DNA of 17,539 nt, taken from Lachnospiraceae bacterium UBA4381 (lineage in GTDB: Bacteria > Bacillota > Clostridia > Lachnospirales > Lachnospiraceae). The stretch is taken from positions 1 to 17,539 of the forward strand of contig DGRT01000166.1 of NCBI GenBank assembly GCA_002391105.1, in the 5' to 3' direction. The number at the start of each line of letters is the position of its first letter. The stretch's first letter is position 1. A model generated the notes under the pieces. It was given only the letters and a program-made list of their open reading frames with translations, made no database searches and was not told the origin of the DNA. The translations under genes were made by a program, and so were the position numbers. This document shows, in pieces, positions 1 through 7,051 of the stretch.

Positions 1-799
1 TCTCATTTCCACGTTCTCCACAACCTATATAGACAACTATTTCCGCATCTGCCCACTTGGCAAGCTGATGCTGTATAACGGTTTTACCGGAACCGAAAGG
101 ACCGGGAACAGCCGCAACACCACCCTTTGCAATAGGGAAAAATGTATCAACAACTCTCTGTCCTGTTATAAGTGGCTGACGTGGCGGAAGCTTCTTCTTA
201 TATGGACGTCCTTTACGAACCGGCCATTTCTGCATCATTGTAAGAGACTTCTCACCGTCTGCTGTTTCAACAACAGCAACTGTATCCTCAACTGTGTAGG
301 AACCACTGCTGATACTCTTTATAGTACCTTCTATTCCATAAGGAACCATGATCTTCTGAGTAACAACCTCAGTTTCCTGTACAGTACCGATGATATCTCC
401 CGCTTCAACCCTGTCGCCTACATTTGCTGTAGCCACAAAGTCCCATACCTTTTCTCTGTCAAGCGAAGGAACCTCTACACCTCTTTCCAAAAGATTACCT
501 CCGGTAACCTCCATAATCTTTGTAAGCGGTCTCTGAATACCGTCATATATGGATCCCATAAGTCCGGGACCAAGCTCAACCGAAAGAGGAACCTCTGTAG
601 ATTCAACAGGTTCTCCAGGTCCAAGCCCTGAAGTTTCCTCATATACCTGAATAGATGCCTCATCACCGTGCATCTCTATAATCTCACCGATAAGTCTTTC
701 GTTACTAACTCTGACAACATCGAACATATCGGCATCTCTCATGCCTGTGGCTATAACCAGAGGACCAGCCACCTTTTTTATCTTACCAATAACACCCAT
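1..799 (-). CDS. ntpA: V-type ATP synthase/ATPase subunit A, 3' part missing
   Basis: This is the catalytic, nucleotide-binding subunit of the cytoplasmic V1 head. It alternates with subunit B and couples ATP hydrolysis or synthesis to ion movement through the I/K membrane sector. The frame is open from an ATG at 797-799 to the window edge, giving 266 codons. The N-terminus reads MGVIGKIKKVAGPLVIATGM, the usual beta-barrel start. The P-loop GPFGSGKT has its lysine at residue 239, close to the position in Enterococcus NtpA. It is followed by KWADAEIVVYIGCGERGNE, a hallmark of A subunits. About 320 C-terminal residues are outside the window. The nearest ribosome-site match (AAGGA) lies about 12 bases upstream, rather far, so the start is probable but not certain. 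It is last of the visible operon genes, 41 bases after subunit F; B and D are expected further left. Confidence 0.95.
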   Translation of the reverse strand, partial: MGVIGKIKKVAGPLVIATGMRDADMFDVVRVSNERLIGEIIEMHGDEASIQVYEETSGLGPGEPVESTEVPLSVELGPGLMGSIYDGIQRPLTKIMEVTGGNLLERGVEVPSLDREKVWDFVATANVGDRVEAGDIIGTVQETEVVTQKIMVPYGIEGTIKSISSGSYTVEDTVAVVETADGEKSLTMMQKWPVRKGRPYKKKLPPRQPLITGQRVVDTFFPIAKGGVAAVPGPFGSGKTVIQHQLAKWADAEIVVYIGCGERGNE

Positions 800-840
800 G
801 GAACTTAAGTTTCCTTTCTGTTAATAATCTCCTGCAAAGA

Positions 841-1164
841 CTACTCACCAAAGAGTATATCTGAGCCAACCGCCTGCTCTACCGAACGTCTGACTGACAT
901 TACACCATCGCCCGTATTACCCTTAACTCCGGGTATCTGAATAATAGCAGGAGTCATCACTCCAGCATACTTATCTATAACATCTCTTATACTGGCTGCA
1001 AGCTCTTCAGTAATATAGATAACTCCATATCCACTGCCTGCAAGATTCTTAATCGTTTTAGCCGCTTCAACCGGATCTGTTACTGGAAATGTACCAAGTC
1101 CTAGAGCAGCAAAGCCATATATACTATCGTAATCTCCTATTACAGCAACGCCCTTATCATCCAT
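841..1164 (-). CDS. ntpG: V-type ATPase subunit F
   Basis: This is the small central-stalk subunit (107 aa, normal for the family) that binds the rotor subunit D and helps transmit torque and regulate the V1 head. The sequence starts MDDKGVAVIGDYDSIYGFAALG, matching the F-subunit Rossmann-like start (V-I-G-D-x-D-S..GF..LG). A later GYGVIYITEELA segment is also typical. Its ATG lies inside the end of the C-subunit gene: the two genes share ATGGATGA (1157-1164), so translational coupling is likely. It sits between C and A, the standard bacterial order (E-C-F-A-B-D). Enterococcal nomenclature calls this gene ntpG and other schemes atpF, so the symbol is less certain than the identity. Confidence 0.93.
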   Translation of the reverse strand: MDDKGVAVIGDYDSIYGFAALGLGTFPVTDPVEAAKTIKNLAGSGYGVIYITEELAASIRDVIDKYAGVMTPAIIQIPGVKGNTGDGVMSVRRSVEQAVGSDILFGE

Positions 1165-2128
1165 ACATCTTCCTTATCCTTTCCGAAATGACATCATCTC
1201 CAAAGCCATTAAGCTTTGCAGTCATGATAATCCTGGCTGTTCTTATCTCACACTGTTTTGCAAGATAATAAGCAACTATAGGACCACTGGATTCTATGTT
1301 GTACTTCTGCGAACGAATCATGTCCATCACAGTATCATCACACCATTTCTCAAACATGGAGTAAGAATCCTTCAGTGCTTCTACAGCATCCCTGAATCCG
1401 ATTTTCTCCAGGAGTTCATATACTGCATCTATTCCAATCGCTACAGCCGCTGCAAGTCTTTTTACATCAATAGTCCTGTTAACCGGAAGTGCAGCCTCGA
1501 TCTGGGACCTGGACCTCTTTGTTATCGCAGCTCTGACAGCAATCTTTATACATGTTGTTGCAACCTTCAGCTCAGCATACTTAGCCAGAAACTCATCCTT
1601 AGTGGAAGCAGCTATCCCTTCTATGGCATCCAGACATGCTCTGTCAAGCATCATATCAAGTCTCTGACCGTCTCCGGTAGTAAGCATAAGATCAAATGCC
1701 TCCGAAGCAATCTTTTCCATATGACCGGGCAGCTTATTAAAGTCCTTATCTCTGACTATACGAAGCATCTCATTTTTCCCATATTTTTCATGCGGATAAA
1801 ATGCTTCCTCGTCATCACGACTTGCATAAACAGCCTTAATAGCGGTCTTAAGATTATGATATAATTCCTGCATCTGAAGAACTTCTATTATTTCATCATC
1901 TACACCGAGAGATCTAAGCAGTCGCATCTGGGCTGCCTCCTCCTCGGATAGTACTGTTTCCATATCCTTGTCATTTCCACCGTCACCCCAGCCTCTTTCA
2001 GTCAGAAAGCTAAGCACTTCACGGTCAGACTTCATACCACATAAGGTCTGAACATCAGCGTCTGTAAGGAGTGACTTTTCTTTAACACGGATACTGGCTA
2101 CAGCATAGATGTAATCCGCTTTTTTCAT
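1157..2128 (-). CDS. ntpC: V-type ATPase subunit C (d-like)
   Basis: This is the funnel-shaped subunit that joins the central rotor to the membrane K ring. The alpha-helical sequence begins MKKADYIYAVASIRVKEKSLLT, the typical family start, and contains the expected A-YA-R.DEE helical region and a C-terminal AKQCEIRTARIIMTAKLNG motif. The open frame could extend to a GTG at 2155, but that codon has no ribosome site. The ATG at 2128 has GGAG eight bases upstream and matches the family N-terminus, so it is chosen (323 aa). The gene follows E by 33 bases and overlaps F by 8 bases. Confidence 0.92.
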   Translation of the reverse strand: MKKADYIYAVASIRVKEKSLLTDADVQTLCGMKSDREVLSFLTERGWGDGGNDKDMETVLSEEEAAQMRLLRSLGVDDEIIEVLQMQELYHNLKTAIKAVYASRDDEEAFYPHEKYGKNEMLRIVRDKDFNKLPGHMEKIASEAFDLMLTTGDGQRLDMMLDRACLDAIEGIAASTKDEFLAKYAELKVATTCIKIAVRAAITKRSRSQIEAALPVNRTIDVKRLAAAVAIGIDAVYELLEKIGFRDAVEALKDSYSMFEKWCDDTVMDMIRSQKYNIESSGPIVAYYLAKQCEIRTARIIMTAKLNGFGDDVISERIRKMYG

Positions 2129-2161
2129 TCCGTATTCTCCATAAATGAACCGCACAGGATA

Positions 2162-2755
2162 TTACACAAAAAGTGTTTTGTTAACAATATCTGTCAGTTC
2201 ATCCTTTCTTTCATCAAATACTGCATCTAACGAAGAATTAATCTCGATATTCCCGTACTTAAGAACAAATCCACCGTCAATATTTATAGGACTGTCACTA
2301 AAGCTGATCGTTCCTCCTGCTGCACCTGCAAGTCCCATAGCTTCATTTTTGAAGGTATTTGTTACTCTGGCATTATCTCTGGCATTCATAAACAGCACAC
2401 CTGCCTCAGGACGAAGCTGTCCCTCCAGCAGCTTGATAAGAGCTGCAAAGTATCCCTCTGCATCCTCATTTATAAGTCTCTCTTTGGACTTTTCCAGAAC
2501 GCCTTCTATGATTTCCTGTTTTGCCTTAAGAATAGTAAGCTTTTCAATCTGCTCACACTGAGACTGTATCTTCTTTCTTTCGGCAGACAGTTTTCTCTCC
2601 AGTCTTTCATTTGCAGTATCTGAGAATACCTTGCAGTCCTTTTCTTTATCAGACCTGGCTTTCTCAGCCGCCTTTTCAGCATCAGATATGATACGAGCAG
2701 CTTCCTTCTCGCCATCTGCAAGTATTTCGTTTGTAATCTTCTCGATTCCTGCCAT
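2162..2755 (-). CDS. ntpE: V-type ATPase subunit E (peripheral stalk)
   Basis: This peripheral stalk subunit pairs with the G/H-like coiled-coil subunit to hold the V1 head against rotation. The first ~110 residues are a charged, Ala/Glu/Lys-rich coiled coil (starts MAGIEKITNEILADGEKEAA). The C-terminal half is globular and contains INIDGGFVLKYGNIEINSSLD, the conserved E-subunit segment ahead of the final helix. The length of 197 aa is usual. A TTG one codon upstream (2758) is possible, but the ATG is better spaced from GAGGT (about 7 bases). It lies 15 bases after K. Confidence 0.93.
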   Translation of the reverse strand: MAGIEKITNEILADGEKEAARIISDAEKAAEKARSDKEKDCKVFSDTANERLERKLSAERKKIQSQCEQIEKLTILKAKQEIIEGVLEKSKERLINEDAEGYFAALIKLLEGQLRPEAGVLFMNARDNARVTNTFKNEAMGLAGAAGGTISFSDSPINIDGGFVLKYGNIEINSSLDAVFDERKDELTDIVNKTLFV

Positions 2756-2770
2756 CAATATTACCTCTTC

Positions 2771-3244
2771 TTATACATTTATATTACTTATAGCAAGTAT
2801 AGAAACAAGAAGTGCCAGAATAGCATATGTTTCAACCATTGCAGGGAAAAGCATAGCCTTACCGAACTGATCCGGCTTCTTAGCTACGATACCTATAGAA
2901 GCAACAGATGTTTTACCCTGATGATATGCAGAGATAAGACCTACTATTGCGATAGGAAGACATGCTGCCAGAATCGCAAGTCCCTGCTGTGTATCAAGAT
3001 TTGCAGGTGAACCTGACAGAAGACCTATCTTTGAAAGTGTAATAAATGTAACCAGCAGTCCATAGATACCCTGTGTACCCGGAAGAAGCTGAAGGATAAG
3101 AACCTTAGCAAACTGAGCAGGATCCTCGCTTACAACTCCTGCCGCTGCCTGACCGCCCTTTCCAACACCCCAGGCAGAACCGATACCTGCCAGAATAGTT
3201 GCAAGTGCTGCACCTGTAAGTGCAAGTGTAAATCCAAGTGACAT
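2771..3244 (-). CDS. ntpK: V-type ATPase subunit K, Na+-type proteolipid
   Basis: This is the rotor-ring proteolipid of the membrane V0 sector (157 aa), with four predicted transmembrane helices made from two fused hairpins as in Enterococcus NtpK. The start MSLGFTLALTGAALATILAG is preceded by AAGGAGG, so the longer open frame reaching 3331 is not the gene. The second hairpin carries the ion-binding glutamate E138 (PAMVETYAIL). The first hairpin has LPGTQ (L54, T57, Q58) instead of a glutamate, and Q109 lies in AYHQGK. In E. hirae NtpK the Na+ ligands are L61, T64, Q65, Q110 and E139; all have counterparts here. Na+ translocation is therefore inferred. The gene begins four bases after the I stop. 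Confidence 0.95.
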   Translation of the reverse strand: MSLGFTLALTGAALATILAGIGSAWGVGKGGQAAAGVVSEDPAQFAKVLILQLLPGTQGIYGLLVTFITLSKIGLLSGSPANLDTQQGLAILAACLPIAIVGLISAYHQGKTSVASIGIVAKKPDQFGKAMLFPAMVETYAILALLVSILAISNINV

Positions 3245-3248
3245 AATT

Positions 3249-5270
3249 TTAATCCTCCTTAATTTCAACATACTTACTAATTGTTTTAAACGGACGGAAG
3301 GGTTCTCCTCCCGCATCATAGAACTTACCAAAGAACTCTACATACTGCAGACGATTGGTATGAACATAAGCTCCCAAAAGATTTATTGCTATATTGAGTG
3401 TATGTCCTGCAACAAATACTATAATAAAGATGATTACTCCCACTACTCCGCTTCCCTTCATGGAAGCCATGGAGTTGATAACACTTGCTATAACTCCGGT
3501 GGCAAGTCCAAGTGCAAGAAGTCTGGAATATGAAAGTACATCTGAGAGCCAGCTTGTAACACCATATATATCGTAGGCACCCAGAGCAATCCTGAGTCCC
3601 CAGTTCTTGTTAGCTCTGCCTGACATTAATATGATAATAGCCATACCGGCTATAGTAATAACCTTTGATAAGGTACTGAGCCAGTCAGGAAAAACAAATT
3701 CCATCTGAGCTATAGATGCAAATATCTGTGTTGGTAAAAGCATAAGTATAAGTCCTGTAAGGAACATATACCAGGCTACCACATCCGATACAAAGCCTAT
3801 GATATCTTTATTCTTCAGATATTCATATCCCTTCATTCCAAGACCTGCATACAGGTGTATCATTCCGAATAACAGACACCATATCAGCAGCCTCATAGGA
3901 TTCTCCAGCGGAGCAAACCATAACGGTTTAAGCACAGCCACATCCTGCGGAACCCCAAAGAAGGTATGTGCAACAACATCTATTGCATCTCCGAAGAAGC
4001 CTCCAAACATGAAGCCCCAGAAAGTGGTAGATAGTCCGCACCAGAAGAATAGTCTGAGCATCTTCTGAGTACCACTTGCCATTCTCGGATATTTCTTCAA
4101 TACTATAAAGCAGACGATAGCCATTATGATTCCATAACCTGCATCTGAAAGCATCATACCGAAGAAGAATACATAGAATATCGACATTACAAATGTCGGA
4201 TCCACTCTTCCATGTGTCGGAAGGCCATAAGACTCAAGCACTACTTCAGAGCTTTCAGAAAAGCGGTTATTTTTCAGCTTTATAGGAGCATGTTCGTCAT
4301 CCTTTTCTATCTCAACTACAGCATCATACTTTTCTTCAAGCTGCTTTGCTATAGCATCAACCTTCGATGCCTCTGCCCAGCCCTCAATAAAGAATACCTT
4401 CTTTGACTGAGGCAATGTTCCCAGCACTCTGTACTTCTCAGATCTGGTTCTGTAATAATCCGCCGCAATCTTAAACTTCGGAATCCAGGAAATCTTAGAG
4501 GCAAGCTCCTCTTCAGCCTTCTTTATCTTTGCCTGCTCTTCTTTTATATCATTTTGTCTTTTCTCTATGGCAGCAATCGGAATACGATGTGACAGAAACG
4601 GAAGCTTACTGTAACCGGCAGCTCTCATATTCTCCTCAACCTTATCTGCAACTCTGTTAGTGGCGATAACGCATACATTTGTTATCTGATTCTCATCATA
4701 AAGAATCTCAGCCGTTACAGGTATAGGCTCCTCTATTCCATCTGTTGCTATCTCATAGAGTCTTTCCTCCGTAAGTGTCAGAGGAAATGTACCAATCATT
4801 ATTCTGGTACTTTTTGTCTTCTCGCTGTTAAGCGGAATATCCAGTTTCTTCCACGGAGATAAAGTAGCTATCTTGTTCTCTTTACGAGTTATAACTGCTT
4901 TGCTTTCCTGAATACTTTTCTCCAAGGCAAGTACTTCCAGCAGATCTGAGTAGTACTGCCTCTTATTCTTCTCGATCTCTCTGTATTCATCTTCGGTGAT
5001 AAGAGTATTCTCCAGATTCAGAATAGCCTTTCTTCTGTCATAATCATAGCCTGTCAGAAGCTCTATAGCATGATCAAAATCATCTGCTATTTTCTGAAAT
5101 CTTATTCTTTCACCTGAGGTATCAACAGATTTGAAAATTGTATCGGAAGAATCAGAAGTATCCGGAGACTGGATCTCCACAGCTCCAATCTTCTGCAAAA
5201 ACTCCAGGACAGCTTTACGATGGTTCTTCGTAGCATATATCCCAAGCTTTCGCATCTCTACAATTGCCAA
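3249..5270 (-). CDS. ntpI: V-type ATPase subunit I (a-like stator)
   Basis: This is the stator subunit of V0 (673 aa), forming the two ion half-channels beside the K ring. The N-terminal ~340 residues are soluble, with long coiled-coil stretches. The C-terminal half is strongly hydrophobic with about seven or eight membrane segments. The conserved LSYSRLLALGLATGVIA helix supplies the essential arginine, R583, which interacts with the K-ring glutamate. SMFYVFFFGMMLSDAGYG-like residues mark the first membrane segment (here MSIFYVFFFGMMLSDAGYG). The start is TTG at 5270 (M-A-I-V-E-M-R-K, typical of the family), preceded by GGGAG six bases upstream. The later in-frame ATG at 5255 lacks a good site. 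It follows the G/H gene by 10 bases. Confidence 0.94.
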   Translation of the reverse strand: MAIVEMRKLGIYATKNHRKAVLEFLQKIGAVEIQSPDTSDSSDTIFKSVDTSGERIRFQKIADDFDHAIELLTGYDYDRRKAILNLENTLITEDEYREIEKNKRQYYSDLLEVLALEKSIQESKAVITRKENKIATLSPWKKLDIPLNSEKTKSTRIMIGTFPLTLTEERLYEIATDGIEEPIPVTAEILYDENQITNVCVIATNRVADKVEENMRAAGYSKLPFLSHRIPIAAIEKRQNDIKEEQAKIKKAEEELASKISWIPKFKIAADYYRTRSEKYRVLGTLPQSKKVFFIEGWAEASKVDAIAKQLEEKYDAVVEIEKDDEHAPIKLKNNRFSESSEVVLESYGLPTHGRVDPTFVMSIFYVFFFGMMLSDAGYGIIMAIVCFIVLKKYPRMASGTQKMLRLFFWCGLSTTFWGFMFGGFFGDAIDVVAHTFFGVPQDVAVLKPLWFAPLENPMRLLIWCLLFGMIHLYAGLGMKGYEYLKNKDIIGFVSDVVAWYMFLTGLILMLLPTQIFASIAQMEFVFPDWLSTLSKVITIAGMAIIILMSGRANKNWGLRIALGAYDIYGVTSWLSDVLSYSRLLALGLATGVIASVINSMASMKGSGVVGVIIFIIVFVAGHTLNIAINLLGAYVHTNRLQYVEFFGKFYDAGGEPFRPFKTISKYVEIKED

Positions 5271-5280
5271 ACTACTCTCC

Positions 5281-5595
5281 CTACCTTTCTGTTAAACTGG
5301 CAAGAACTGCACTTATTGCAATATCTTCCTTTGCAAGAGAAGCAGCCCGAAGCTCGTCAGCCTTCTTACCGGCATCCGCTCTCGCCTGCTCACACTTAGT
5401 ATCTCTTTCAGCAGCAAGTGCCTTCATAGCCTCCTCTTCCTGCTTCTTTGCAAGATCCTCAGCGTTCTTACCCATCTCTTCACATTGCTGAAGAGAATTC
5501 TTTCTCAGCTTTTCCGCTGTTTCCCTCGCCGCTGCAATCTTGGAAAAAGCTTCTTTTTCAGCAGAATCAACTGCCTTCATAGCCTCATTAATCAC
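5281..5595 (-). CDS. V-type ATPase subunit G/H-like peripheral stalk protein
   Basis: This small protein is almost wholly coiled coil and rich in Ala, Glu and Lys (for example ARADAGKKADELRAASLAKE). It matches the G/H stalk subunit (NtpF in Enterococcus) that pairs with E. It is the first gene of the operon. Two starts are possible. An ATG at 5601 (106 aa) lies only one base from the AGGAG core at 5603-5607. A GTG at 5595 (104 aa) is spaced seven bases and is preferred. Family assignment rests on composition and operon position more than on a sharp motif. Together with I, K, E, C, F and A it completes all but B and D of the complex. Confidence 0.82.
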   Translation of the reverse strand: MINEAMKAVDSAEKEAFSKIAAARETAEKLRKNSLQQCEEMGKNAEDLAKKQEEEAMKALAAERDTKCEQARADAGKKADELRAASLAKEDIAISAVLASLTER

Positions 5596-5644
5596 TAGCA
5601 TTCTCCTCTAAAAACGATAATACATTTATAACAAACAATTAACT

Positions 5645-5673
5645 ATTATACAGATTTTCTCCACTAAGCGCAA
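5645..5673 (-). promoter_or_regulatory. Sigma-A promoter of the V-ATPase operon
   Basis: Read leftward, the -35 box is TTGCGC (5668-5673), the spacer is 17 bases and the -10 box is TATAAT (5645-5650). Transcription would start near 5638, leaving a leader of about 40 bases before the first gene. The -10 match is perfect and the spacer ideal; the -35 matches 4 of 6. Confidence 0.75.
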
Positions 5674-5674
5674 C

Positions 5675-5702
5675 TAGACATTTTTAAGAAAATGACTATA
5701 AT
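5675..5702 (+). promoter_or_regulatory. Sigma-A promoter facing the araC-family gene
   Basis: Read rightward, the -35 box is TAGACA (5675-5680), the spacer is 16 bases and the -10 box is TATAAT (5697-5702). The predicted start is near 5709, so the transcript would carry most of the folded block at 5703-5852 as a leader of about 155 bases. Only one base separates this -35 box from that of the divergent ATPase promoter, so polymerase binding at the two sites may be mutually exclusive. Confidence 0.68.
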
Positions 5703-5766
5703 GTAACTTATCGGAACAAAAGGAAAGTCGAGCGTAGCGAGACCTTACTTTTGGACGATAAGTTAC
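5703..5766. repeat. Long imperfect inverted repeat with GTA triloop
   Basis: One hairpin spans the whole interval. The outer stem is 11 perfect pairs (5703-5713 with 5756-5766). It continues through a tandem G.A/A.G mismatch plus a bulged A (5714-5716 with 5754-5755), six pairs (CAAAAG with CTTTTG), and a partly mismatched segment. GTC/GAC follows, then a second tandem G.A/A.G (5730-5731 with 5739-5740), and GC/GC closing the GTA loop at 5734-5736. It is not followed by a T tract on either strand, so it is not a simple terminator. It could be a mobile palindromic repeat or part of the araC leader RNA. Confidence 0.75.
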
Positions 5767-5770
5767 CGAA

Positions 5771-5852
5771 GATTAATACCGGATGCGAAGCATCCGCCCC
5801 TACGAAGTAGGGGTAATGCATCGAGCGAAGCGAGATGTATTAAGTATTAATC
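5771..5852. other. Cloverleaf-forming intergenic element (candidate structured RNA or REP-like repeat)
   Basis: A 9-bp closing stem (GATTAATAC 5771-5779 with GTATTAATC 5844-5852) encloses three adjoining hairpins. Arm A (5780-5796) has 7 pairs and a GAA loop. Arm B (5797-5813) has 7 pairs and a GAA loop. Arm C (5814-5842) has a 9-pair stem with one G.T, a tandem G.A/A.G (5823-5824 with 5832-5833), two G-C pairs and a GAA loop. Only base 5843 is unpaired at the junction. It ends one base before the AAGGA ribosome site of the next gene. It is not a tRNA: the loops have three bases and there is no T-loop consensus. Its function is unknown. Confidence 0.7.
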
Positions 5853-5864
5853 GAAGGAATAACC

Positions 5865-6872
5865 ATGTACCCCCAGTTTTCAATCGTAGAAATAACTTTA
5901 AATATGATTTTCAGTGAGGTTAGTGCTATGGTAGAAGAAAGAACAACATTGTCTGAAGACAATATACCCGATAAATACAGACAGCCCACAACTGAATACA
6001 AAGGACGAATAGTTCGTAACTACAAGGAATTTGTAACCTACAGCTCATCCTCCCATGTCAGAATATGGTACAACAATCAGACCGAGGGCTATGAGCTGCA
6101 CTCTCACGACGCAATGGAAGCATTTATCTGCATTCAGAACAACTATGAGATTCATGTCAATAACACTGTATATAAGCTGAAGGAGGGAGACATACTTATC
6201 ATCCCCCCTAACATGCCCCATGAATATGTGAATGATAAATACGGAATACGTTTTATATATCTTGTTGAGATGAGTTACTTCTTTGATTCACATGATTACA
6301 GCACCATTGAGCCACTATTCTTTAACGGAATGCTCATTAACGAAGAAACCTGTCCGGACATATACAAAAATGTTTATAATCTATTTATGGATATCAACAG
6401 TTGTTACTTTACACATTCCAACTTTTGGGAGACAACAGTTTATTCCAAGCTTTATCAGGTTTTTATAGAGGTAGCAAAGCATTCCGAGAACAACCTGAAG
6501 GATGAAACCTCGAATTCCTCCCAGTCCATGGAACGGATCAACTCACTGCTGAGATATATGGATATTAATTACTCAGAGGAAATGTCAACCAAGCAGGCCG
6601 CAGAGTTCACCGGCTTCTCAAAGTTTCATTTTATGAGGCTTTTCAAGCTACAGACCGGATACACCTTCCATGATTACCTTACGCTCAAGCGTATTCATAT
6701 GGCACAGTTTATGCTTCTGACTAATAAACCTATTACAGAAATTGCATTTGAATCCGGCTTCAGCTCTCTTCCATCCTTCTGTAGAGCATTTAAAAAATAT
6801 ACCAACTATTCACCCAGTGATTATAAAAAGCTAAGAAGAGACTCTATCGAAACCGAACATGGTACTCTGTAG
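5865..6872 (+). CDS. AraC-family transcriptional regulator with cupin sensor domain
   Basis: This is a 335-aa DNA-binding regulator. Residues ~60-135 form an AraC-type cupin with H79, H81 and E86 in ELHSHDAMEAF and H119 in IPPNMPHEY, likely the ligand pocket. Residues ~222-325 form the AraC double helix-turn-helix: STKQAAEFTGFSKFHFMRLF, then ITEIAFESGFSSLPSFCRAF and the closing YSPSDYKK. The ATG at 5865 has AAGGA about six bases upstream. A second ATG at 5928 with GAGG is possible and would remove 21 residues of no clear domain. The neighbouring pentose operon makes a sugar-responsive activator plausible, but the target is not shown by the sequence. It is convergent with that operon and divergent from the ATPase genes. 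Confidence 0.88.
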   Translation: MYPQFSIVEITLNMIFSEVSAMVEERTTLSEDNIPDKYRQPTTEYKGRIVRNYKEFVTYSSSSHVRIWYNNQTEGYELHSHDAMEAFICIQNNYEIHVNNTVYKLKEGDILIIPPNMPHEYVNDKYGIRFIYLVEMSYFFDSHDYSTIEPLFFNGMLINEETCPDIYKNVYNLFMDINSCYFTHSNFWETTVYSKLYQVFIEVAKHSENNLKDETSNSSQSMERINSLLRYMDINYSEEMSTKQAAEFTGFSKFHFMRLFKLQTGYTFHDYLTLKRIHMAQFMLLTNKPITEIAFESGFSSLPSFCRAFKKYTNYSPSDYKKLRRDSIETEHGTL

Positions 6873-6935
6873 TTAGAACTGTTTTACAAAATATTTCATA
6901 CAATAACTGAACAGACACAGATCAAATTAAAAAGT

Positions 6936-6962
6936 GTGACACGGTGCCTGTCCCCTTGTCAC
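6936..6962. repeat. 27-base repeat, copy 1
   Basis: An imperfect palindrome with arms GTGACA and TGTCAC around a core containing GGTGCCTGTCCCC. It matches copy 2 at 7025-7051 at 25 of 27 positions, 89 bases apart. It lies in the short region between the convergent araC-family and epimerase genes. The length and palindromic ends suggest a REP-like dispersed element. Confidence 0.85.
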
Positions 6963-6998
6963 AAAAAAAATCCCCTGGTTCGTCGAAGAACCAGAGGA
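6963..6998 (-). terminator. Intrinsic terminator of the pentose operon
   Basis: Read leftward, a stem of 11 positions with one mismatch (6988-6998 with 6971-6981; GGTTC/GAACC core) and a six-base loop is followed at once by eight T residues (A tract at 6963-6970 on the plus strand). It lies about 50 bases past the epimerase stop. No comparable terminator is seen for the convergent araC-family gene. Confidence 0.88.
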
Positions 6999-7024
6999 CT
7001 TTCCTCAAGTAACAATGTGAAGAT

Positions 7025-7051
7025 GTGACAAAGTGCCTGTCCCCTTGTCAC
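7025..7051. repeat. 27-base repeat, copy 2
   Basis: The second copy has arms GTGACAA and TTGTCAC around AGTGCCTGTCCCC. Its last base is the final base of the epimerase stop codon. With copy 1 it brackets the operon terminator, so a leftward transcript carries repeat, terminator, repeat in that order. Confidence 0.85.

Noticed and set aside
2145..2561. Plus-strand 138-codon frame
   Set aside because: Lies antisense to the well-supported E subunit; Ser-rich composition reflects the complement of E-subunit codons.
3245..3331. Upstream extension of the K subunit frame
   Set aside because: Overlaps the end of subunit I, lacks a ribosome site and is absent from the family; AAGGAGG precedes the ATG at 3244.
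5703..5766. Terminator for either divergent gene
   Set aside because: No T tract follows the stem on either strand, and it lies upstream of both genes.
5771..5852. Possible tRNA because of the cloverleaf shape
   Set aside because: All three arms end in three-base loops; there is no seven-base anticodon loop, no GTTCGA T-loop and no acceptor-stem 3' pattern.
6936..7051. Possible CRISPR remnant from two 27-base repeats
   Set aside because: Only two copies, the 62-base interval is a terminator plus flanks, and no cas gene is present.
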